A stretch of 61,257 nt of DNA from Paenibacillus tianmuensis (GTDB lineage Bacteria; Bacillota; Bacilli; Paenibacillales; NBRC-103111), in contig NZ_FMTT01000035.1 of the NCBI RefSeq assembly GCF_900100345.1, forward strand, positions 1 through 61,257, read 5' to 3'. Shown piece after piece: positions 42,154-50,550 of this stretch (its first letter is position 1; each line of letters begins with the position of its first letter). The position numbers and the translations under genes were made by a program. The notes beneath the pieces were generated by a model that made no database searches, had not been told where the DNA came from, and saw only the letters and a list, made by a program, of their open reading frames with translations.

Positions 42154-42165
42154 TTGTACGTTAGC

Positions 42166-42193
42166 AGCCCGGCGGCCGAGCGCCGGGCTTTTT
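42166..42193 (+). terminator. Terminator after the pirin gene
   Basis: Perfect arms AGCCCGGCG / CGCCGGGCT with a short loop, followed by TTTTT. Confidence 0.9.
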
Positions 42194-42199
42194 GAGCGC

Positions 42200-42240
42200 A
42201 AAAAAAAGGGCCTCCGCCGGCCCATGGCCGTGTCGGAGGC
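42200..42240 (-). terminator. Terminator of the heme-copper oxidase operon
   Basis: Arms GCCTCCG / CGGAGGC; on the minus strand the hairpin is followed by CCTTTTTTTT. It lies 36 nt beyond the oxidase subunit I stop. Confidence 0.85.
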
Positions 42241-42275
42241 AAAAGAGAGAAAATGGAGGAATAGAGTATCGAATA

Positions 42276-43925
42276 TTACCAGGTCTTGAATCCTTTCGAG
42301 CCAACGCTGGCATTCGAAATAATATCCATGACCGGTACGGAGTAAGCTACAAGAATAAGGACAACCACCACACCGACCCATACGCCCCAGCGCTCGAAGA
42401 TGGCCGGCGCTTTTTCCGCCGCTTCGCTCGCTTCCGCGATCGGGAACTCGGTTTCCCCTTTCGGGGCGCTGAGCAGCATGACGACGTTAATGATCATCAT
42501 GACGACGCCGATGAACAAGATCGTGCCGCCGACGGCCATCGCCACATGGTATGGCATCCAGCCTAACGCGTCCGGGCTATCCTGATACGTGGTAAACGCG
42601 GTCCGGCGGGGCGACCCGAACAGACCGACCGTATGCATCGCGCCCGACATGAAGAACATGCCGACCAGCCACACGATCGTTTGGATAATCCCCATCCGGT
42701 GCATGAGCGGCGTCATTTCCCGCCCCAGCATCGCCGGGATCAGCCAATAGGTGATGCCAAAGAAGGTCAGCGCCACGCTCGTTGCCACCGTCAGATGGAA
42801 GTGGCCGGTTACCCACAGCGTGTTGTGAATGATCGCGTTCAGCTCGTGGCTGGCGTTAATCAGTCCCCCGGCTCCGGCCGGGATGAAGACCAGCATCCCC
42901 ATAAACGGAGCGAAGAAGCGGACGTCTTTCCATGGCAGCTTCTTCAGCCAGCCGAACAGCCCTTTCGCGCCGACGGAGCGGCCGTGCATCTCAAAGGAGG
43001 CGAACAGCGAGAACGCCGTCATCAGCGACGGAATAACGACCATGAACGTCAGAACGACCTGCACGAATTTCCAGACGTTCGAGATTCCCGGTTCCATGAG
43101 CTGATGGTGGAAGCCGACCGGAATCGAGAAGAGCAGAAACATGATGAACGACAAGCGGGCAAGCGCATCGCTGAACAATTTGCCGCCAATCACCTTCGGA
43201 ATGACGACATACCAGCACATATAAGCAGGCAATAGCCAGAAGTAAACAAGCGGATGGCCGAAATACCAGAATAGCGTCCGGCTCAATACGACGTTGACCG
43301 TATCGACCCAACCGAGCGACCACGGGATAAGCTGGAACAATACCTCGATTGCGACGCCCAGCGTTGCGATAACCCACATCAGCATCGTCACGACGGCCAT
43401 AAACGTAAAGAGCGGGGTCGTTTCGCCGCGGTGCGTTCTTTTCCAATAGCGGTAATTGATGAAGATGCCGAAGCCGCTCATCCAGCTCCCGACGACGACG
43501 AACACCAGCGCGATGTAAAACGCGGGCGATGCTTTAAGCGGAGCATAGAACGTGTACAGCACCGTCGCCCGGTTCAGCAAAATTTCAACTGTGGCTATCG
43601 ACGTTCCGAGCGTCATCAGGCCGAAGCCGAGCCAGCCGAGATTGCGGGCGATCGGCAGCAAGTGGCCTCCAAGCGTACGGGCCACCCCCGCATATAAAAA
43701 GCCGATGATAAAATAAGTGGTGAAGATGAGCGCCATCAAGACGCCGTGCGCCGTCAGCAGCTGGTAATAGCCGATGCCCATCGGCAGCGCAAGCATTCCC
43801 CCGCGGACGAGCCCTTGCATAACGCCGGCAACGCCGCCGAGTAACAACGCGAAGAAAGCGAACAAAATATGGGCGAGTACCAAGGCCGAATCGCGCCGAT
43901 CGAAGCTTTTCAGATTTTGAATCAT
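42276..43925 (-). CDS. Heme-copper oxidase subunit I, B-family (ba3/b(o/a)3 type)
   Basis: 549 residues, about thirteen membrane helices. HGVLMALIFTTYF carries a low-spin heme ligand, GHPLVYFWLLPAYM the CuB His with the cross-linking Tyr, HHQLMEP the two CuB histidines, and HFHLTVATSVALTFFG the heme ligands in helix X. The YFWLLPAY signature is that of the B-type (ba3) family, not the A-type caa3 enzymes. It reduces oxygen to water at the membrane. ATG at 43925 has AAGGAGCG upstream; the longer frame to 44015 adds unlike sequence. The small subunit genes lie just upstream. Confidence 0.93.
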   Translation of the reverse strand: MIQNLKSFDRRDSALVLAHILFAFFALLLGGVAGVMQGLVRGGMLALPMGIGYYQLLTAHGVLMALIFTTYFIIGFLYAGVARTLGGHLLPIARNLGWLGFGLMTLGTSIATVEILLNRATVLYTFYAPLKASPAFYIALVFVVVGSWMSGFGIFINYRYWKRTHRGETTPLFTFMAVVTMLMWVIATLGVAIEVLFQLIPWSLGWVDTVNVVLSRTLFWYFGHPLVYFWLLPAYMCWYVVIPKVIGGKLFSDALARLSFIMFLLFSIPVGFHHQLMEPGISNVWKFVQVVLTFMVVIPSLMTAFSLFASFEMHGRSVGAKGLFGWLKKLPWKDVRFFAPFMGMLVFIPAGAGGLINASHELNAIIHNTLWVTGHFHLTVATSVALTFFGITYWLIPAMLGREMTPLMHRMGIIQTIVWLVGMFFMSGAMHTVGLFGSPRRTAFTTYQDSPDALGWMPYHVAMAVGGTILFIGVVMMIINVVMLLSAPKGETEFPIAEASEAAEKAPAIFERWGVWVGVVVVLILVAYSVPVMDIISNASVGSKGFKTW

Positions 43926-44054
43926 AGGATACGCTCCTTTAATTGCGGACCAGGCAAGACATTCCGGTGAAGGAATCGGCTCGCTTCCGCCTTCACAAAT
44001 TGTGATAGTTTTCACAATATAAAATGTTGCGGTTCTTTCAGCGACCGTGCGCGC

Positions 44055-44525
44055 CTATTTTACGATGATTTTCATCATCATGACTTCGTGCGCCGCGCCG
44101 CAGTATTCGTTACACAATACCAGGTACTCCCCCGGCTTATCGAACGTATACGAAAGATGGTTCACCTCGCCCGGTATGGCCATCATGTTGATCGTCGTTC
44201 CGTTCACTTGAAACCCGTGCACGACATCGGAGCTGGTCACTTGAAAGCGAACCTTCGACCCCGCCGGAATTTCCAACTTATCGGGATTGTAGCCGAAAGC
44301 GAAAGCAATCAAAATCGCTTCGTACTCTTTGTCGCCAATTTGGCGAAGCCCCGGGTTATCGAACGGCGGTGTTGTACTCAGCGTCTCCGGGTTTACCGTA
44401 TGCCGGTGATCGCCCGGCGGCTCCATCCCTAATGCAAACGCTCCCACTCCAACGACGCTTAAAAACAAGACTAACATGGAAATCCCGAAAATAAGCCAAA
44501 TTTTTTCCAAACGATGAATATACAT
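44055..44525 (-). CDS. Heme-copper oxidase subunit II (CuA cupredoxin)
   Basis: 156 residues. One N-terminal membrane helix (about 10-33), then a cupredoxin domain. The CuA centre is complete: His103 in VVHGF, Cys138 and Cys142 in CNEYCGAAHEVM, His146 and Met149. The short length and single helix match B-type oxidases. It passes electrons from cytochrome c to subunit I. Gene order in transcription is small subunit, subunit II, subunit I. Confidence 0.93.
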   Translation of the reverse strand: MYIHRLEKIWLIFGISMLVLFLSVVGVGAFALGMEPPGDHRHTVNPETLSTTPPFDNPGLRQIGDKEYEAILIAFAFGYNPDKLEIPAGSKVRFQVTSSDVVHGFQVNGTTINMMAIPGEVNHLSYTFDKPGEYLVLCNEYCGAAHEVMMMKIIVK

Positions 44526-44571
44526 AATCCTTCAACTCCTTCAATCTCTGTTTCGTTCCCCGTTTACGATT

Positions 44572-44746
44572 TTACCCCCTGACCAAGAACAATACGAAGA
44601 CCCCGATCCAACTTAGCAGTAGAAACAATCCGAGCAGCATGACGGAAGCGAACGTGCCTCTCAAGCCTTCCTCTTCGTTCTTTTGTTTGACAACCGGCGT
44701 TTCCCCTTGATGCGTTTGGGGCACGGCGTTGTGTGGTTTAGCCATC
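44572..44746 (-). CDS. Small oxidase subunit IIa-like membrane protein
   Basis: 57 residues. A hydrophilic start (MAKPHNAVPQTHQGETP) is followed by one membrane helix, FASVMLLGLFLLLSWIGVFVLFLVRG. Size, topology and position ahead of subunit II match the cytochrome c oxidase subunit 2A of ba3-type enzymes. ATG at 44746 has GGGGAGGG upstream; a longer frame to 44772 is not needed. Confidence 0.8.
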
Positions 44747-44783
44747 TCATTCCCTCCCCTTGTGCGGGACATCTTATGTCCTT

Positions 44784-44825
44784 ATTGTAGAGGTCCGGGA
44801 CCAAAAGGCTCTATGATTTAAATCA
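44784..44825 (-). promoter_or_regulatory. Promoter with FNR/CRP-like box for the oxidase operon
   Basis: Perfect palindrome TGAT-TTAA-ATCA (44814-44825), the core of FNR/CRP-family sites, upstream of a TACAAT -10 (44789-44784). The box centre falls about 42 bp before the predicted start, the class II activator position. The rest of 44826-45109 has no gene. Confidence 0.6.
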
Positions 44826-45109
44826 CTTCGAAAGTCGAGGATTTTTGAACGTTTTATGGACGAAAAAGACGAAAATCGTCGAACCTGCTTCCGGCTGTGA
44901 CGAAATTCGATGACGGTCTGATTTTGTTTATTTATTCTCAAATTGTAAGGATAAGGGAGACGCCTTTGATGGCTTTGTTTTTGATGATATTCGCTTGAAA
45001 TTGCTGCTCGACGTGCTGTACCCTTAAAGATAAGGGAATTTCGACGTTGTCAATTTATATCAACGCAGAGTGACGCCGAGAGGCAAACGATTTTGTAAGG
45101 AGGAACGGT

Positions 45110-45871
45110 ATGCCTGTTCCATCGGTATTGGACAACATCACAAGCCTGTTTAAAGAAGAGTTGAACGACAACCTGACAGGTATTTATTTGCATGGCTCTT
45201 TGGCGATGGGATGCTTTAACCCGGACAAAAGCGATATCGACCTGCTGATTGTTACCAAACGCAGCTTGGCAGCAGAAACGGCGAGACAGATCGCCAAAAA
45301 GCTGCTTGTCATCGACGACGAGCTGCCGAACAAAGGCGGAATCGAGCTGAGTGTCGTCCTCGAAAGCAGTTTAGACGAGTTCGTTTATCCTACGCCTTTT
45401 GAATTTCATTATTCCCCCTTGCACAGGGACAAGTATCGGACGGACGAGAATTATATTTGCGGAGGCCGGGAAGACCCTGATCTGGCGGCGCACTTTGTTG
45501 TTGCTTATCATCGGGGAATTGCTTTATACGGAAAGCCGCTGCGCGAAGTGATGCAGCCTATCGATAAGCGCTTTTACACCGAATCCATTCTTCACGATGT
45601 AGAGGACGCGCCCCAAGGCATCCTGGAGGCGCCAGAGTATTATGTCTTAAATTTGTGCAGAGCGTTATATTATCTCAAGGAAGGCGTCGTTTCTTCGAAA
45701 CGCGAGGGCGGCGAATGGGGCTTAAAGGCGCTGCCTTCGGAGTACGTGGAGACCGTTCGTCTATGCTTGGAGCGTTACGGTGGCAGAGCGGACCGCATGG
45801 AGCCGGACAAGCGGCTGCTGTCCGATTTCGCCGGCTATATGCTCGGTGAAATCCGGCGGTCGGTTCCGTGA
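45110..45871 (+). CDS. Aminoglycoside adenylyltransferase-like nucleotidyltransferase
   Basis: 253 residues. The nucleotidyltransferase core GSLAMGCFNPDKSDIDLLIV (about 28-47) holds the G-S and D-x-D metal-binding pair. The C-terminal DUF4111-like helical domain (RALYYLKEGVVSSKREGGEWGLKALP) is as in ANT(3'')/ANT(9) spectinomycin/streptomycin adenylyltransferases. Chromosomal members of this family are common in Bacillota and do not always confer resistance. AAGGAGG precedes the ATG. It is monocistronic, with a terminator after it. Confidence 0.85.
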   Translation: MPVPSVLDNITSLFKEELNDNLTGIYLHGSLAMGCFNPDKSDIDLLIVTKRSLAAETARQIAKKLLVIDDELPNKGGIELSVVLESSLDEFVYPTPFEFHYSPLHRDKYRTDENYICGGREDPDLAAHFVVAYHRGIALYGKPLREVMQPIDKRFYTESILHDVEDAPQGILEAPEYYVLNLCRALYYLKEGVVSSKREGGEWGLKALPSEYVETVRLCLERYGGRADRMEPDKRLLSDFAGYMLGEIRRSVP

Positions 45872-45890
45872 CCCCGGCAGGAACAGCAAC

Positions 45891-45921
45891 AGGCGCACCG
45901 TCGTATTTCGGCGGTGCGCCT
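45891..45921. terminator. Bidirectional terminator
   Basis: Arms AGGCGCACCG / CGGTGCGCCT between the ends of the nucleotidyltransferase gene and tenA, which converge here. Confidence 0.8.
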
Positions 45922-45935
45922 GTTTGCGATAAGGA

Positions 45936-46601
45936 CTATAATACCGGCCATGTCTCCTTGCGGTAAGCCATGTCCCAGAACATGTATTCATACCGGCTGC
46001 TGAGAATGAAATGATTCTGCATCCGTTCCCGGTCCTGAGCCGTTGCCTGCTCCGCCAGCTCGTCCAGCCGGGCGATCTGCTCTTCGACGAGCACCCGGAA
46101 CCAATCGCCGCCGTAGGCTGCGATCCAATCGCGGTAGATCGGCTCTTCCGGCGTGCAGCCCGCCAGCCGCTCGCCGATTTCGTAATACAGCCAATAGCAT
46201 GGCAGGATCGCGGCGATGATGTCGCCGAGCTGACCGGTATATGCCGCGCGGATCATATGGGAAGTGTAGGCATACGAAGTGGGCGCAGGCTCGAAGGCCG
46301 CTTTTTCTTCCTCGGTGACGCCGAGCAGCTTGCTGAATTTCTCATGCAAGGACAGCTCCGCCTCATAAGTGCCCTGCGCATGACGCGCCATGCTGTTCAC
46401 TGTTGCCAAATCGGCCGCTTTAGCCGCACCGAGCGCCTGCACACGAGCGAATTGGGACAAATAGTACGCGTCGTTCAGCACGTAATGCCGGAAGCAATCG
46501 AGCGGCAGCGTACCGTCGCCGATGCCCTTGACGAATGGGTGCTCGAAGCTGGCTTGCCAGCTTGCGTCAGCCGCTTGTCGTACTTGTTGGGAAAATTTCA
46601 T
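45936..46601 (-). CDS. tenA: Thiaminase II (aminopyrimidine salvage)
   Basis: 221 residues. ILPCYWLYYEIG places the catalytic Cys at 135, and VLNDAYYLSQFARV and DWFRVLVEEQIARLDEL (with the acid Glu near 205) complete the TenA pattern. It hydrolyses aminomethyl-pyrimidine to HMP in thiamine salvage. ATG at 46601 has AAGGAGG 9 nt upstream; TTG at 46607 is too close to that site. It is the last gene of the TPP-riboswitch operon with the YkoEDC-type transporter. Confidence 0.95.
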   Translation of the reverse strand: MKFSQQVRQAADASWQASFEHPFVKGIGDGTLPLDCFRHYVLNDAYYLSQFARVQALGAAKAADLATVNSMARHAQGTYEAELSLHEKFSKLLGVTEEEKAAFEPAPTSYAYTSHMIRAAYTGQLGDIIAAILPCYWLYYEIGERLAGCTPEEPIYRDWIAAYGGDWFRVLVEEQIARLDELAEQATAQDRERMQNHFILSSRYEYMFWDMAYRKETWPVL

Positions 46602-46649
46602 AACCAATCTACCTCCTTAAAATTGGGTAAGCCAACCATTGCCGCATAA

Positions 46650-47444
46650 CTACCGTACGTCGCCGACCGGAAAATACGGAAACTTCCAGCCGAGCAGCCA
46701 AGCGGCCGCCCAGACCGTCAATGTGACGGCCAGCAGTAGACCGTCGCTGCCCGACCACCCGATATGGTAATAATACGTACGCTTTGCGGCGGACGAGAAG
46801 CGCTTCGCTTCCATCGCCACCGCGATCCGCTGCGCGCGGCGGATGCTCTGCGCCAGCAGCGGAATCGAATGCCGCTTCAGCGTATCGATCCAGCCGATGA
46901 CGCCCTTTCTCATCTTGACCCCGCGCACTTTGAGCGCCATCTGCAGCGTGCGGTATTCGGCCGCCACCATCGGCACGAGCCGCAGAGCGGCCATGAAGCT
47001 GTAGGCGTATTTCGCCGGAAGCCGGCACTGCTGCATGAGCGAGTAAAACAAGCCTACCGGACTGGTCGTCAAGCCGAACAGCAGTCCGATCATCGCGGCA
47101 TCTACGGTTTTCAGCCCGATTTGCAGCCCGCGGAAGAAGCTTTCCTCCGTGATGTGCACGAGCCCCCAGCGCACCCACGTCGTCTCTCCCTTGCCGAAAA
47201 ACACCATCGAGGTGGAGGAAGAAACGAACATCAGCGCAAACGGCAGGGACAGCAGCAGCAGTCTGCGCCATGGGTGTCCGGCGGCGGCAAAGAGCAGCAC
47301 CAGATACATCCACGTGATATTGGTAAGTACGTTGATGTCATGCGTGAACAGAACAAGCAGGAACAGGCTTACCGATACGAGCAGCTTAAAGCTCGGATTG
47401 ACGCGGTGCAGCCACGTTTCCCGATAGGACCAGGCCAATGGCAC
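46650..47444 (-). CDS. ykoC: ECF transporter T component (YkoC-like)
   Basis: 264 residues. Membrane segments at the N-terminus (LLVSVSLFLLVLF) and further helices, then the coupling helices with two ARG-type motifs (RLVPMVAAEYRTLQMALKVRG and IRRAQRIAVAMEAKRF). GTG start with AGGGAG upstream, 6 nt after the ATPase gene. Transmembrane coupling protein of the transporter whose ATPase and S component are the next genes upstream. Preceded by the riboswitch, so its substrate is a thiamine precursor. Confidence 0.9.
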   Translation of the reverse strand: MPLAWSYRETWLHRVNPSFKLLVSVSLFLLVLFTHDINVLTNITWMYLVLLFAAAGHPWRRLLLLSLPFALMFVSSSTSMVFFGKGETTWVRWGLVHITEESFFRGLQIGLKTVDAAMIGLLFGLTTSPVGLFYSLMQQCRLPAKYAYSFMAALRLVPMVAAEYRTLQMALKVRGVKMRKGVIGWIDTLKRHSIPLLAQSIRRAQRIAVAMEAKRFSSAAKRTYYYHIGWSGSDGLLLAVTLTVWAAAWLLGWKFPYFPVGDVR

Positions 47445-47450
47445 GTCTCG

Positions 47451-48953
47451 TCAACTCCCTACCTCTTCGAATGTCGCCCGCCGCTCCGGGCGCAGCCGCG
47501 CCTCGTAAGCTTCGGGGCTCATATCCGCGGCGAGGACGCCTTGCCGCACCTCCCACACCCGGGTAGCAAAGCGGCTTACAATGTCGGGATCGTGCGTCAC
47601 CATGATAATGGCCGTTCCTCCCCGCCGCCACGCTTCGAGCTTCTCCAGAAGCGCGAACGTATTCGCCGCGTCCTGACCGAACGTCGGCTCGTCCAGCAGC
47701 AGAAGCCGCTGCGCTTTGACGGTTGCGGCCGCTACGCTCAGCCGGCGCTTCTGTCCAAGCGAGAGCTGGTACGGATGCAGGCTGCGGTGGCCCTCAAGGC
47801 CGAACCACGCCAGCAGCTCCTCCGTCTTCGCACGGACCGCCGGTTCCGGCTCGCCGTCCCGGCGGAAATTAAACGCCACTTCGTCGTATACCGTATTCGC
47901 GACAAACTGCATTTCCGGATTTTGAAAGACGTAAGCCGCGATGTCGGCGACATCGTCGAAATCCCGGACCGTGCGGCCGCCCAGTTCGTAGCTTCCTTCC
48001 GTCCGCAGCAGTTGCATCAGCGATTGCAGCAGCGTGCTTTTGCCTGCGCCGTTCTCGCCGACGACGGCGATCCATTCGCCGGCGTTCAATTCGGCCGCCG
48101 CCGCTTCGAACTTCTTCACCGGGCCGTAATAGCCGGCGAAGCGGTCCAGCTGGAGCAGCGGTTCCTTCGTCGCTGCCGGCTCTATCCGCTCCCGCTGCGC
48201 AGCGGCATTGCGCCGGTCGTAGTCCTCCCATACGCCGGGGTACCAGATGCCATACTCCTGAAGCTCGCGCTTATGCGATCTGAACACCGCGCCCGGCTCT
48301 CCGTCGGCCAGAATACGCGCCTGCGTATCGAACAGCACGACCCGGTCGACGAAATCGACAATCTCGTCGATCTTATGCTCCACGATGAGCACCGTCTTGT
48401 CCCGGGTGACCCGCTTGACGGTTTCCCACACCTCGGTCGTGCCCTCCGGGTCGAGCAGCGACGTCGGTTCGTCGAGGAACCAGACGTCCGGCTCCAGCGC
48501 CAGAAGCGACGCGATGGCGAGCCGCTGCTTCATGCCTCCCGACAGCGCGGCGATCGGGGTGTGCAGCTCCTCAAGCCGCAGGCCGACCTGCTCCAGGCAG
48601 TTCCGAATCTGCCGCTGCATTTGTTCGCGCGGCACCTGAAGATTTTCGAGCACGAACGCAATCTCTTCGTCCGCATACGGCATGCAGAACTGCGCGTCGG
48701 GGTCTTGGAACAAATAGCCCCAGGACGGCGGAATGCCGATGCTGTCATATTTGACCGGCACGTCGACCGCTTGCGGAATCAGGCCGCTCAATACCTGCAG
48801 CAGCGTCGATTTGCCGCAGCCGCCAGGCCCGAGCAGCAGCACCTTTTGCCCTGCGTCGGCGCCGAAGCTCAAGCCGTCGAAAAGCAGCGACGGACTGCCG
48901 GGAAATTTCAAGCGCAGCCCTGATACGTGCGCGATCCGGTCCGCACCGCTCAT
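47451..48953 (-). CDS. ykoD: ECF transporter A component, fused double ATPase (YkoD-like)
   Basis: 500 residues with two ABC domains. The first: Walker A GPGGCGKST (about 42-50), signature ALSGGMKQRLAIA, Walker B VWFLDEPTSLLD. The second: GENGAGKST (about 297-305), YQLSLGQKRRLSVAA, LLLLDEPTFGQD. It powers uptake of the thiamine precursor. The ATG overlaps the YkoE stop (ATGA). The fused pair is as in Bacillus YkoD; other ECF systems use two separate ATPases. Confidence 0.95.
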   Translation of the reverse strand: MSGADRIAHVSGLRLKFPGSPSLLFDGLSFGADAGQKVLLLGPGGCGKSTLLQVLSGLIPQAVDVPVKYDSIGIPPSWGYLFQDPDAQFCMPYADEEIAFVLENLQVPREQMQRQIRNCLEQVGLRLEELHTPIAALSGGMKQRLAIASLLALEPDVWFLDEPTSLLDPEGTTEVWETVKRVTRDKTVLIVEHKIDEIVDFVDRVVLFDTQARILADGEPGAVFRSHKRELQEYGIWYPGVWEDYDRRNAAAQRERIEPAATKEPLLQLDRFAGYYGPVKKFEAAAAELNAGEWIAVVGENGAGKSTLLQSLMQLLRTEGSYELGGRTVRDFDDVADIAAYVFQNPEMQFVANTVYDEVAFNFRRDGEPEPAVRAKTEELLAWFGLEGHRSLHPYQLSLGQKRRLSVAAATVKAQRLLLLDEPTFGQDAANTFALLEKLEAWRRGGTAIIMVTHDPDIVSRFATRVWEVRQGVLAADMSPEAYEARLRPERRATFEEVGS

Positions 48954-49534
48954 TTCCGGTCCAACGCCTTGTAATCGTCAAGGCTTGCCGGGCGGACAAG
49001 CTGCGTGACGCCGGTCTTCTCCAGCGCTTTAACCAAAGCGTAAGCGAGCGGTCCGGTAATCAGGAACGAACCGATGAATCGGAGCACGATATACAATGAG
49101 AGATTCCACGGCTGCAATACGGTCAAGTAGCTTTTGAAATAGTCGAACACGAGCACCCCTGCGCCGGACGCCACTCCGGCCAGACCGGCAACGGCCGCGG
49201 TATACCGCTTATAGCCGAACGCCGCGAAGACAAGCTCCGCGCACAGCCCCTGCGCGAGCCCGTACGTCAGCGAGCTGACGGAGTATTGCGAGCCAAGCAG
49301 CATTTCTGTCAGAGATGCGGCCACTTCCGCCAAAAAGGCGACGCCCGGCTTGCGGATGATCAAGAAAGCGACGCTCGATGCCATAAACCACATGCCATAG
49401 ACGAATTGCTCCAATTGGATGCCCGGCACCGCCGCCAGATTGTACACGTCCCCCCATATCCGGTAGACGATACCGAAGACGACGGCGATGACGACGGTGA
49501 CCAGAATGTCGGTCAGCTTCAAGCCTTTTTTCAT
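48950..49534 (-). CDS. ykoE: ECF transporter S component, HMP/thiamine precursor type (YkoE-like)
   Basis: 194 residues, about six membrane helices. VVFGIVYRIWGDVYN, FVYGMWFMASSVAFLIIRKPG and SSLTYGLAQGLCAELVFAAFGYKRY are typical of YkoE, the substrate-binding membrane unit for hydroxymethylpyrimidine-type compounds. ATG at 49534 has AAAGGAGAGG upstream; the longer frame to 49567 is not needed. It is the first gene after the TPP riboswitch. The usual YkoF partner is absent and tenA is present instead. Confidence 0.92.
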   Translation of the reverse strand: MKKGLKLTDILVTVVIAVVFGIVYRIWGDVYNLAAVPGIQLEQFVYGMWFMASSVAFLIIRKPGVAFLAEVAASLTEMLLGSQYSVSSLTYGLAQGLCAELVFAAFGYKRYTAAVAGLAGVASGAGVLVFDYFKSYLTVLQPWNLSLYIVLRFIGSFLITGPLAYALVKALEKTGVTQLVRPASLDDYKALDRK

Positions 49535-49623
49535 CTGTTTCCTCTCCTTTGAAGAACTGTAAGTCATATCCGGGACACAACAACGTCGGTCTGCCCAAGC
49601 GGATTACGCCAAGATAGACAGAC

Positions 49624-49659
49624 GCGAAGCCGTCAATGACGTAAAGCTTACGGCTTCGC
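49624..49659 (-). repeat. Second leader hairpin of the thiamine operon
   Basis: Perfect 9-bp arms GCGAAGCCG / CGGCTTCGC with an 18-nt loop, between the riboswitch terminator and ykoE. There is no T-run after it on the minus strand, so it may be a transcript-stabilising structure rather than a terminator. Confidence 0.5.
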
Positions 49660-49665
49660 ATCAAC

Positions 49666-49700
49666 TAAAAAAGCCGCCCCCGTATAAGACGGAAGCGGCT
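49666..49700 (-). terminator. Riboswitch expression-platform terminator
   Basis: Arms AGCCGC(TTCCGT) / (ACGGGGG)CGGCT followed on the minus strand by TTTTTTAG, about 38 nt downstream of the TPP aptamer. It is expected to form when TPP is bound. Confidence 0.85.
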
Positions 49701-49737
49701 CTTGTAAGCACAGTTTGATGCAAGCGTGCTGACGCTC

Positions 49738-49828
49738 TCCACTTCCCTACGCTGGTATCAACCAGATCAGGTTCAGAGGGTCTAGGATCTATCGATCCAA
49801 TCTCAGCCTAAGCGGCTCCCCTAGTGAC
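49738..49828 (-). promoter_or_regulatory. TPP riboswitch (THI element)
   Basis: The minus strand shows the full conserved aptamer: CTAGGGGAGCC, GCTGAGA, the variable arm, ACCCTCTGAACCTGATCTGG, TTGATACCAGCGTAGGGAAG. It controls ykoE-ykoD-ykoC-tenA downstream through the terminator at 49666. Confidence 0.97.
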
Positions 49829-49860
49829 ACACCTATATTACCACGGTTCACCAAATTGTC

Positions 49861-50142
49861 AATAACAAAAACGGCGGCAATCCACGGGATCAACTCCGGA
49901 TGTAGCCCTTTTGTACCGTATTCATGTCGAAGTTTGAAGAAATACTAGGAGAAATTTACCTTATATTGAAAAATAATCGCAATCCTTTTTAGGAAACGGT
50001 TACGAACTATGGCCTTCTTTGTCGGATTCTGCTAAAATAAAGGAACCTTGGTACTACCCGGAACCTTTGCGCGCCTGTTAACCATGTATGCAGGATGCAA
50101 GCGATGGAAGCGCTGTCTTCAACGGAGGAAAGGAGCCATACT
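49861..50142. other. Intergenic region upstream of the Cys-rich gene
   Basis: 282 bp without a gene. It holds the leftward promoter of the thiamine operon and the rightward promoter of the small Cys-rich gene. No repeat or RNA motif was recognised. Confidence 0.3.
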
Positions 50143-50364
50143 ATGGACAAACTGCTTCGATCACAGCTTGAGACGGAATTGATCACGACCGAAATGGTGA
50201 AGCATTGTTCTTATTGCGTCATGATCTCGCCCGATCCGCTGCACCGAACTCCCATCTATTGCATTAAATATTCCGGGTCAAACACCCCGATCCTGGTTAA
50301 TTTGGCGACGTGTCTGTCCTGCGGCGCTTTCAAGAAATGCGGGCTGCGCTTCGAGCAATCGTGA
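50143..50364 (+). CDS. Small Cys-rich protein, possible zinc-binding
   Basis: 73 residues with CSYC (18-21 region), a single Cys in IYCIKYSG, and CLSCGAFKKC near the end, giving six cysteines in two CxxC pairs. No signal peptide. Start ATG at 50143 with GGAAAGGAG upstream; an upstream in-frame ATG at 50095 lacks a site. I do not recognise a family. A zinc-ribbon-like fold is possible from the spacing. It precedes psd but is separated by about 190 bp. Confidence 0.6.
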   Translation: MDKLLRSQLETELITTEMVKHCSYCVMISPDPLHRTPIYCIKYSGSNTPILVNLATCLSCGAFKKCGLRFEQS

Positions 50365-50550
50365 CCGCGCCGCTACGAAAGTTTTTGCGTAGAAGCTTTA
50401 TATGACCTGACCGTCTGAACGGAAGGCTCCTCCGGGGGCTTTTCTTGCTTTTTCGGACCCGTTTGGCTGTTGCTTTGTCTTTTGTACTATGTCAAGATAA
50501 GAGTTGTACCGCATTTCCACATTAATAAGGAACAGGTGAACCATAGCCCT

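Noticed and set aside
46764..48923. 719-codon plus-strand frame opposite ykoC and ykoD
   Set aside because: Antisense to two genes with clear motifs; product is Arg/Gln/His-rich without any recognisable domain.
49209..49664. Minus-strand frame starting in the thiamine operon leader
   Set aside because: Starts inside a perfect hairpin and overlaps ykoE in another frame; no family pattern.
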